Positions 1-5,304 of a DNA stretch of 5,304 bases are shown piece after piece. The notes beneath the pieces were generated by a model. It had not been told where the DNA came from, searched no databases, and saw nothing but the letters and a program-made list of their open reading frames with translations. The position numbers and the translations under genes were made by a program. Every line of letters begins with the position of its first letter. Within the stretch, counting starts at the first letter, position 1. Source of the stretch: CAWACC01 sp964390695 (GTDB lineage Bacteria; Chlamydiota; Chlamydiia; Chlamydiales; Parachlamydiaceae); contig CAYMKI010000184.1 of NCBI GenBank assembly GCA_964390695.1, forward strand, positions 1-5,304, given 5' to 3'.

Positions 1-3000
1 AATTTTGATACAAGGCTCCAAAATTATCCACTTTGACTTTGCATTTATCGATAAACAGTCTTTCTAGCGTAGATTTAAAAGAAGCAAGATCGACACCCTC
101 GCCAAGGTATGATTCGCCCTGGAAATTCAAGATATCGGTGATCAGCTTTAAGCTTTGGATACGTGCTTCTGCATCTTTTAGGTTAAACATTTCTTTAAGC
201 AGCATATTTTTTTTATCATCCTGCAAGGAAGATTGTTTGATGGCTATCAAAGCAGCTAAAAGAGGTTGTTGATATTTAGCATCGCGGAAGCTTCGATCTT
301 TCACTATAGCATCCAGCACTAAATCGACAACTGAGCCCTGCATCGGAAATTCTGCCAGAATGAAGCAGGCCAGTAGAGCATGGACTGTATCGGAAGCTAA
401 TTCTCGCAGATACTTTACCCTATCGGCTTGACCGTTGTGACAACCTCGGAGAAAAGCCTCCAAGACAGCCACTCGCAGATCTCGCGGCAATACGGCTATT
501 TTTTTCACCATTAAAGATTCTTTTAAAAGTTCAGCTTTCAATCTCTCTACAAATAAACTCTTTGCATCTAAAGAAGAGGCTATCACCTCTTGCATCATCC
601 GAGTCCTTAATGCCGGGGACATCTCAAATAACCTCTTAAAGAGCGAGCCATTTTCCTTGAACAGCTGCTTTAGATCTATTCGACTTGCACAAAGTGTACA
701 TAGGCTCATCCATTGCTCTAAAAATTCCGTTTGTTCAGCTGTAACTTTTTTATCCATTTCAGCTTTGTCTTTTAAAGCTTCATCCTTTTCAACTTTATTC
801 TTTATAGAAGACATCCTATCTTGCACCCATTGCAGCTGATCGGTGCTCATCTCAAATAAAGCGGTAGCTATGCCAAGGCTTTCGTTCAATGCACCGGGGA
901 AATCTCCGGCTTTGATTTTCATAAGCGGAGCCTCAAACAGATTTGTGTCAATAAGATATGACTCAATGCCATTTCCATTGCAGGTTTTGGAATAAGCTTC
1001 AAATTTCTGTTCGAAATCGCTATATTTGAATTCAGGGAATTGCTTAACAAGGCAAGCAAACAAAAATTGAGTCAGTTCCACATAACGTTTTTTACCTTCC
1101 ACAGATTCAGCGTCTAGTGAATAATTCTGAATATGATTCAATGTTCCCTGAGCGTTTTGTTGGGCCGCTAGTTTGACAATCTCGATCAAGACCTGCTGTC
1201 CTTCTGGTTTAGAGGCATCAATCTCGTAGTTTTTTATGAATTCTGACGTTCCACTACCACTTTGCTGAGCCGCTAGTTTAGCAATTTGGATCAATGCCTG
1301 TTGCCCTTCTGGTTTAGAGGCATCAATCCCGTAGTTTTTTATAAATTCTGACGTTCCACAACCACTTTGCTGAGCCGCCAGTTTAGCAATTTCGATCAAT
1401 GCCTGCTGTCCTTCATGCTTAGAGGCATCAATCCCGTAGTTTTTTATAAACTTGGAAATTTCTTCGCCATTTTGCTTAGCAGCCAGCTTAGCAATCTCAA
1501 TCAATGTCTGCTGTCCTTCAGGCGTGGAAGCGTCGATACCGTAGTCTTGTATAAATTCGGATACTCCCCAACCATCATTCTGAGCCGCCAACTTAGCGAT
1601 CTCTATTAGCGTTTTTTGACCCTCAGGCATAAGATCGATACCATAGTTGAGTATATACTTGGATAGTTTCCAACCGTTTAGCTGGGCAGCAAGCTTAGCA
1701 ATCTCAATCAACGCCTGCTGTCCTTCAGGCGTGGAAGCGTCAATACCATAGTTCTTTATATACTCCGAGATGTCCATATCGCCTTGCTGAGCTGCCAATT
1801 TAGCGATCTCGATCAACGCCTGCTGTCCTTCAGGCGTGGAAGCGTCAATACCATAGTTCTTTATGTATAGAGAGGTATTCTTGCCATCCTGCTGAGCTGC
1901 CAATTTAGCGATCTCGATCAACGCCTGCTGTCCTTCAGGCGTGGAAGCGTCAATACCATAGTTCTTTATGTTTAGAGAGGTATTCTTGCCATCTTGCTGA
2001 GCTGCCAATTTAGCGATCTCGATCAACCCCCGCTGTCCTTCTGGCATGGAAGCTTCAATACCATAGTTCTCTATGTATTCAGATGTTAGCCAGCCACTTT
2101 GCTGAGCAGCTAGCTTAGCGATCTCGATCAATGTCTGTTGTCCTTCAGGTTTAGTGGCATCAATGCCATAGTCCTTTATGTATTCGGAGATTTTCCAACC
2201 ACTACGCTGTGCCACTAGTTTAGCGATCTCGATCAACGCCTGAAGACCCCTTGGCTCGGTGGCATCAATACCATAGTCTTTTATGTATTCGGATATTCCC
2301 CAAGCATTTTGCTGAGCTGCCAACTTAGCGATCTCGATCAATGCCTCCTGTCCTTCGTGGGTGGAAGCATCTATACCGTAGTTTTTTATTTGTTGGGAGG
2401 TTATTTTTCCATCTTTCTGAGCTGCTAACTTGGCAATCTCGATCAATACATTTTGCCCCTCAGGTTTGGAGGCATCGATGCCGTAGTTTGTTATATTTTC
2501 GAAGGTTTTCAAGGGATCTTGATGAGCCTCTACCTTTGCAATCTCGATCAACACCTGTTGTCCCTCAAAGCTCGAGGAATCTATTCCAAAAAATTTTTTA
2601 TCTTGGAAAATTTCCCAGGTTCTCTGCTGAGCTACTAGCTTGGCGATCTGCATCAAGGCCTGTTGCCCTGCGGGCTTAGAGACATCGATACTATATTTTG
2701 TTAAGTAAAGATAGGTTCCCCAAGCTTCTTTTTGAGCTGATAATAAAGCAATTTCAATCAGCACATATTGCCCCTCTGGCTTGGAATCATCTATACCCAT
2801 TTTTTTGATATTTCTGTTTATGTAATCCCAGCCCCATTTACGAGCCTCTAACTTCACAATCTCTAGTAGAGCCTCTTGTCCCTCGGATTTGGAAAAATCA
2901 ATACCAAATTTATGTATCTCTTGGATGATGCTCGAGCGATCTTGTCGAGCCACTAATTTGGCAATCTCAATCAGCGCTTGCTGTCCTTCAGGCTTAGAGG

Positions 3001-3865
3001 TGTCGATGCCATAGTTGTGAATATGTTTTGAGGTTCCCCAGCCATCTTGCTGAGCCGTCAACTTGGCAATCTCAATCAAGGCCTGCTGGCCTTCCGGCTT
3101 GGTGGCATCAATTCCATAGTTGTGTATATATTTAGAGGAACCGCAACCATCTTGCTGAGCCGCCAGATTGGCAATTTCAATAATTGCCTGCTGACCCTGC
3201 GGCTTGTTAGCATCGATGCCATAGTTTTTTAGATTATCAAATGTTGCCCAGGCATTTTGCTTAGCCGCTAGCTTAGCAATCTCAATCAGCGCCTGCTGAC
3301 CTTCTGGCCTGGTGGTATCAATTTCAAAGTATTTAATCATCAATGAGGTTTTCATGCCATCTTGCAGAGCCCACAACTTAGCGATCTCGATGAGCATTCG
3401 TTGCACCTCTGCGCTATTTTTGTCTATTCCGCATTTGATCAAGGACATTGCTGCACTTAATGGAAAGAGATCACCTTGATTGATTTGTTGAGCGACCACT
3501 TCCATAGCAAAATTCTTGTCTACAGATTCCATAAAAAAGCGATCTATCGGTATTTTATTCTGTAAAACTAGGGTTGCAATTTTTTGACACAAGTGGCTTT
3601 CAACCTGTCTATCAAATGTATCTTGCTTGATCCCTAATTGCAGCATATTGACCAGGTGTATAATTTGATCGGAAGTGAATGAATGCAAACCATCCACTTG
3701 GCGCGTTATTAGATCTTCTATTTTAATGCTTTTATCGAGATTTTTGATATCGCTTATGGCTTGTTTGATCCAGTTCTTTTCTTCTGGTTGAATTTTTTCT
3801 TTATAGGGGCCGATTATTAGTTCAATTAAATTATTTATTTCACTACACTTTTGATCAATATTCAC
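1..3865 (-). CDS. Giant helical-repeat protein with about 22 tandem 35-residue repeats (3' end cut by window edge)
   Basis: An uninterrupted frame of 1288 codons runs off the left edge, so the C-terminus is missing. GTG at 3865-3863 is the only standard start before an in-frame TAA at 3889-3887; the next candidate is an ATG at codon 74, which would remove much of a plausible N-terminal cap. No Shine-Dalgarno sequence precedes the GTG. Residues 1-144 are a helical, non-repeat or very degenerate cap; 145-914 are 22 repeats; 915-942 is a decayed 23rd unit; 943-1288 is helical non-repeat sequence with a charged stretch at 1014-1053. I see no signal peptide, membrane segment or catalytic motif, so the protein is probably soluble. 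Solenoids of this kind usually bind proteins or nucleic acids. The repeat shares features with ankyrin and PPR repeats but matches neither cleanly. Function is unknown; a secreted host-directed effector is only an inference. Confidence 0.9.
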   Translation of the reverse strand, partial: MNIDQKCSEINNLIELIIGPYKEKIQPEEKNWIKQAISDIKNLDKSIKIEDLITRQVDGLHSFTSDQIIHLVNMLQLGIKQDTFDRQVESHLCQKIATLVLQNKIPIDRFFMESVDKNFAMEVVAQQINQGDLFPLSAAMSLIKCGIDKNSAEVQRMLIEIAKLWALQDGMKTSLMIKYFEIDTTRPEGQQALIEIAKLAAKQNAWATFDNLKNYGIDANKPQGQQAIIEIANLAAQQDGCGSSKYIHNYGIDATKPEGQQALIEIAKLTAQQDGWGTSKHIHNYGIDTSKPEGQQALIEIAKLVARQDRSSIIQEIHKFGIDFSKSEGQEALLEIVKLEARKWGWDYINRNIKKMGIDDSKPEGQYVLIEIALLSAQKEAWGTYLYLTKYSIDVSKPAGQQALMQIAKLVAQQRTWEIFQDKKFFGIDSSSFEGQQVLIEIAKVEAHQDPLKTFENITNYGIDASKPEGQNVLIEIAKLAAQKDGKITSQQIKNYGIDASTHEGQEALIEIAKLAAQQNAWGISEYIKDYGIDATEPRGLQALIEIAKLVAQRSGWKISEYIKDYGIDATKPEGQQTLIEIAKLAAQQSGWLTSEYIENYGIEASMPEGQRGLIEIAKLAAQQDGKNTSLNIKNYGIDASTPEGQQALIEIAKLAAQQDGKNTSLYIKNYGIDASTPEGQQALIEIAKLAAQQGDMDISEYIKNYGIDASTPEGQQALIEIAKLAAQLNGWKLSKYILNYGIDLMPEGQKTLIEIAKLAAQNDGWGVSEFIQDYGIDASTPEGQQTLIEIAKLAAKQNGEEISKFIKNYGIDASKHEGQQALIEIAKLAAQQSGCGTSEFIKNYGIDASKPEGQQALIQIAKLAAQQSGSGTSEFIKNYEIDASKPEGQQVLIEIVKLAAQQNAQGTLNHIQNYSLDAESVEGKKRYVELTQFLFACLVKQFPEFKYSDFEQKFEAYSKTCNGNGIESYLIDTNLFEAPLMKIKAGDFPGALNESLGIATALFEMSTDQLQWVQDRMSSIKNKVEKDEALKDKAEMDKKVTAEQTEFLEQWMSLCTLCASRIDLKQLFKENGSLFKRLFEMSPALRTRMMQEVIASSLDAKSLFVERLKAELLKESLMVKKIAVLPRDLRVAVLEAFLRGCHNGQADRVKYLRELASDTVHALLACFILAEFPMQGSVVDLVLDAIVKDRSFRDAKYQQPLLAALIAIKQSSLQDDKKNMLLKEMFNLKDAEARIQSLKLITDILNFQGESYLGEGVDLASFKSTLERLFIDKCKVKVDNFGALYQN
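707..826 (-). other. Charged coiled-coil-like helix after the repeat array
   Basis: Residues 1014-1053 of the giant protein are dominated by Lys, Glu, Asp and Gln, with spaced Val, Leu and Met and no Pro or Gly. This is typical of a long exposed helix or short coiled coil. It separates the post-array region (943-1013) from a further helical region (1054-1288). The call rests on composition only. Confidence 0.45.
1229..1438 (-). repeat. Second recently duplicated pair, repeat units 20-21
   Basis: Units 20 (1334-1438) and 21 (1229-1333) differ at about 9 of 105 bases by eye. They share the same codons through most of the helix and the same Ser-Gly, X, Gly-Thr-Ser-Glu-Phe patch. Their codon choices differ from those of the unit 14-17 block (for example GGG-ATT-GAT against GGT-ATT-GAC), so this looks like an independent duplication within the same array. 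Confidence 0.75.
1646..2065 (-). repeat. Near-identical DNA block, repeat units 14-17
   Basis: Compared by eye, unit 14 (1961-2065) and unit 15 (1856-1960) differ at about 7 of 105 bases. Units 15 and 16 (1751-1855) differ at about 14, and nearly all of these differences lie in the variable patch. The first 23 codons of units 15 and 16 are identical in DNA. Unit 17 (1646-1750) shares its first 14 codons exactly with units 15 and 16. Synonymous sites are preserved as well, which points to recent tandem duplication or gene conversion and not only to protein-level constraint. Confidence 0.85.
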
Positions 3866-3875
3866 AACAAAACCA

Positions 3876-3881
3876 ATTATA
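3876..3881 (-). promoter_or_regulatory. Possible -10 box for the repeat-protein gene
   Basis: The minus strand reads TATAAT here, with exactly 10 bases between it and the GTG at 3865. If used, transcription would begin about 3-4 bases before the GTG, giving an almost leaderless mRNA, which would fit the missing Shine-Dalgarno sequence. The best -35-like match, TTGTAT at 3907-3902, is spaced 20 bases away, which is poor. The region is so AT-rich that a chance TATAAT is quite possible. Confidence 0.25.
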
Positions 3882-4056
3882 TATTTTTAACTCTACAGCA
3901 TATACAAAACATATTTTTTTGTAACTGTTAATTCTAATAATATACAAATAATGATAATAGAAATAAATACGACAGGACAAGCTAGATAGGCAGGATATAA
4001 AACAGGATAGACCAGCAGCAACTATTCACCACTCTTCAAAAAAAACTATTTATTTT

Positions 4057-4090
4057 CCTCTGTGCCCTCACTGTGCTCTGTGGTTCACCA
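4057..4090 (-). repeat. CACAGAG-type short intergenic repeat
   Basis: On the minus strand the element starts TGGTGAACCACAGAG and continues with CACAGTGAGG and GCACAGAGG. It is therefore three imperfect copies of a CACAGAG word, followed by an A-rich tail. From memory, closely similar strings (ACCACAGAG, then GCACAGAG or ACACAGAG) are scattered through intergenic DNA of many unrelated bacteria. I know of no settled function and cannot count its copies in this genome. Confidence 0.5.
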
Positions 4091-4158
4091 TTTGCTTACA
4101 AATAAAAACGCACACAGTTCTGTAAATCATGCCATCCTATTATTGTCTCTAGCGCTAT

Positions 4159-5304
4159 TTAAGAACCCGATGGAGTTATACTCATGATTTGCAGGCACTT
4201 ACCAAGCCTGTAAGCGCCGCTTTGCAATCCATTCAGCGCATCCACATACTCGAAAGGCACTGGCTTGCCTTTGGCTTCTATAGCATGGGCATAAGGTTGG
4301 GCTTGTTCCTTTTCAAAATCCGAGGGGCTGACCAGCAAGGGAACCCCTAAGTGCTTAGCTTTTTTTAAAGCAATCTTTCTCAGTAATGAGGGATATTCCG
4401 GGCTGGCGTCGGCGACATAGACCTTCTCCTGAAATAGCACCGGCTGACCATTGGAGTCTATCAAGAGCCTCAACACAGAGCGGGCCAAAATTTTACCTGA
4501 AGGATCACACACTAAAGCTAAGCGGTGCTTACCATCCAAAGCATAACCGAGCACCCCAACATTTAGGCTAGCGCTGCCGTTGACGTTTTGACAGCTACTC
4601 AAAACCTCTGTACCCATCAACAAAAAATTATTGGGATCATCGCTATCCATCACGGCATTTTCTGCAGGTGGGGATTTTTTGGAAGAACGCAGCATCTGCA
4701 TCGCATCTTTTAGGTCTTGATAGAAAGGATCTAAGGCCTGTTCTAAATCTTTGATCTTGATACCATTTAAATCATTCAGCTTTTTCTCAAGATCTCTAGG
4801 GTCAACTATAAGCTCTAGGAGGTATTTTTGCAGCTGCAGCCGTTGCTTTTGCGACATTTCGTCTGCCTTCAAGCGGCGATTGGAAAGAGGTGTCAGTTGC
4901 TGTTCTATCAACTCTAAAGAAGTGTCTAGGGCATTCCAATTATCTATACAAGCCGATACAATGGGGAATAACGACTCTTGCTGTTCAAGGCCCAGGTGGC
5001 GGTTGACTACCGCCTGCTTTAAGTTTTCGACAACTCTTGTTTCCACAGGAATTTCTTTAACGCCACCCTTGGAAGTTATCTCGGTTGCTATCAAAGACAC
5101 AGGCTTCTGCCACGCTTCGAAGATCTTAGGATGACTTTTCTTAATCTGGTCGAGGTGGGGGTTATTTTCCACTGTATAGCGGATTTGAGAAAAATTTCCT
5201 TGCAACACAGCGGTGAGATAACGTTGAAAATAGGGAAGTACTTTTGGATTTCTGACGTGTTTGCCAGCGTAGGTAAGCAAAGCTTCCTTACTCCTCCAGT
5301 TGCC
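4159..5304 (-). CDS. Multi-domain hypothetical protein, C-terminal 381 residues (5' end cut by window edge)
   Basis: The frame is open through the right edge and ends at TAA 4161-4159. A TTG at 5280 could be taken as a start, but eight more sense codons precede it up to the edge and no ribosome site is evident, so the true start lies outside. Counting from the edge, residues 1-70 are aromatic-rich and helical (PYFQRYL, NFSQIRY, then NNPHL and FEAWQKP). Residues 90-205 are helical and charged, with a coiled-coil look; 206-226 are a polar linker. Residues 227-375 form a compact alpha/beta domain with GTEV, SSCQ, LGYALDGKH, GKILARSVLRLL, PVLFQEKVY and a closing EYVDALNGLQSGAYRL. I recall similar N- and C-terminal modules in hypothetical proteins of environmental Chlamydiae but cannot verify this. 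No function is assigned. No signal peptide is visible in the part present. Confidence 0.88.
   Translation of the reverse strand, partial: GNWRSKEALLTYAGKHVRNPKVLPYFQRYLTAVLQGNFSQIRYTVENNPHLDQIKKSHPKIFEAWQKPVSLIATEITSKGGVKEIPVETRVVENLKQAVVNRHLGLEQQESLFPIVSACIDNWNALDTSLELIEQQLTPLSNRRLKADEMSQKQRLQLQKYLLELIVDPRDLEKKLNDLNGIKIKDLEQALDPFYQDLKDAMQMLRSSKKSPPAENAVMDSDDPNNFLLMGTEVLSSCQNVNGSASLNVGVLGYALDGKHRLALVCDPSGKILARSVLRLLIDSNGQPVLFQEKVYVADASPEYPSLLRKIALKKAKHLGVPLLVSPSDFEKEQAQPYAHAIEAKGKPVPFEYVDALNGLQSGAYRLGKCLQIMSITPSGS
4180..4638 (-). other. Compact C-terminal alpha/beta domain with a conserved-looking Cys (GTEV / SSCQ)
   Basis: This covers about residues 223-375 of the partial protein. It follows a Ser/Asp/Pro-rich linker, which marks a domain boundary. 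The order is a GTEV turn, a Cys in SSCQ, a helix with LNVGVLGY, then two strands split by a DPSGK turn (RLALV and KILARSVLRLL). A strand pair PVLFQEKVY, a Lys-rich helix and a final EYVDA...GAYRL segment follow. The Gly-x-x-hydrophobic-x-x-x-Cys start followed by a strand hairpin is loosely like PcfJ-type domains, but the Gly-Cys spacing differs by one and the expected His beside the Cys is absent. I therefore leave the family open. Confidence 0.4.

Larger units (their letters stand above)
1124..3433 (-). repeat. Array of 22 tandem ~105-bp coding repeats (35-residue helical repeat)
   Basis: The units encode residues 145-914 of the giant protein. Each opens with Tyr-Gly-Ile-Asp, then about four residues, Glu-Gly-Gln, a helix carrying Leu-Ile-Glu-Ile-Ala-Lys-Leu-Ala-Ala-Gln, a variable patch, and a shorter helix ending in Tyr-Ile-Lys-Asn. 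Over 22 units, read by eye, position 3 Ile, 17 Ile and 22 Ala are invariant; 4 Asp, 10 Gly, 14 Leu and 20 Leu each change once; 16 Glu, 18 Ala and 19 Lys change twice. All units are 35 residues except unit 6 (36; 2801-2908) and unit 18 (34; 1544-1645). Units 1 and 5-9 are the most diverged, and the C-terminal half is the most uniform. The layout predicts a two-helix-per-unit solenoid. Confidence 0.95.
3866..4158. other. AT-rich intergenic spacer
   Basis: The 293 bases between the two minus-strand genes contain no convincing ORF or RNA gene. The part next to the repeat gene (about 3866-3970) is extremely AT-rich and is the likely promoter zone. The middle holds three CAGGA words (3973, 3991 and 4003), too loose to name. 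A CACAGAG-type repeat lies at 4057-4090, and a run of eight T on the minus strand lies at 4045-4038. I found no stem strong enough to call a terminator for the upstream gene. The length and the AT-rich zone suggest separate transcription of the two genes, but read-through is not excluded. Confidence 0.6.

Noticed and set aside
1367..2679. Several plus-strand ORFs of 61-112 codons in the repeat region with periodic sequence of their own
   Set aside because: They are the antisense reading of the minus-strand repeats. Their periodicity simply mirrors the 105-bp unit, and a single long minus-strand frame without stops explains the region.
1124..3433. CRISPR array or non-coding satellite
   Set aside because: The 105-bp period is a multiple of three, variation follows codon positions, unit length changes are whole codons, and one frame is open throughout. 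This is coding repeat DNA.
1124..3433. Calling the repeats ankyrin, PPR, Sel1 or TALE outright
   Set aside because: The ankyrin TPLH motif is absent and the unit is 35, not 33, residues. PPR code positions show no code-like variation. There is no Sel1 signature, and the TALE-like Pro-Glu and Ile-Ala are three residues out of register.
3973..4007. Three CAGGA words as a direct-repeat operator or iteron
   Set aside because: The spacing is irregular (18 then 12 bases) and the shared core is only five bases, which is compatible with chance.
4090..4103. Small hairpin (ATTTG / CAAAT) as a terminator for the right-hand gene
   Set aside because: The stem is only five AT-rich pairs, and on the transcribed minus strand the T run lies before it, not after it.
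4751..5134. Plus-strand ORF of 127 codons
   Set aside because: It lies wholly opposite the continuous minus-strand coding frame, is Ser/Cys/Arg-rich and low in structure, and has no ribosome site. It is a shadow ORF.
5278..5280. TTG as the start of the right-hand protein
   Set aside because: The frame continues upstream for eight codons to the window edge with protein-like sequence and no stop. The gene almost certainly begins outside the window.

Overview
The window holds the inner parts of two large minus-strand protein genes and one AT-rich spacer. Neither gene is complete. The first, by transcription order, enters from the right edge and ends at 4159. The second starts near 3865 and runs off the left edge. 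I recognise neither as a named gene. No RNA gene, insertion sequence, CRISPR array or origin was seen.

Organism: the DNA has a moderate to low GC content with a strongly AT-rich spacer and a non-ATG (GTG) start. A very large, cysteine-poor, all-helical repeat protein sits beside a multi-domain hypothetical protein, which suits a host-associated or intracellular bacterium. From memory, the C-terminal module of the right-hand protein (Gly-Thr-Glu-Val, then Ser-Cys-Gln, then an Asp-Gly-Lys strand) resembles hypothetical proteins of environmental Chlamydiae (Parachlamydia/Waddlia/Criblamydia-type). This is a tentative guess with no marker gene in the window to confirm it.

Layout: (1) 1-3865 minus is a 1288-codon open frame, cut by the left edge. 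It has a helical N-terminal cap (residues 1-144), 22 tandem repeats of about 35 residues (145-914) fading into a 23rd, then a non-repeat helical region with a charged coiled-coil-like stretch (915-1288 and beyond). (2) 3866-4158 is an intergenic spacer with a possible -10 box very close to the GTG and a CACAGAG-type short repeat. (3) 4159-5304 minus is the last 381 codons of a protein with a helical N-terminal part, a polar linker and a compact C-terminal alpha/beta domain.

The main item of interest is the repeat array. It is a solenoid-forming 35-residue family that I cannot place in a named family, though it shares features with both ankyrin and PPR repeats. It has an almost invariant scaffold, a hypervariable patch at a fixed place in each unit, and DNA-level signs of recent internal duplication. 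A binding protein, possibly an effector acting on a host target, is a reasonable inference but is not shown by the sequence.
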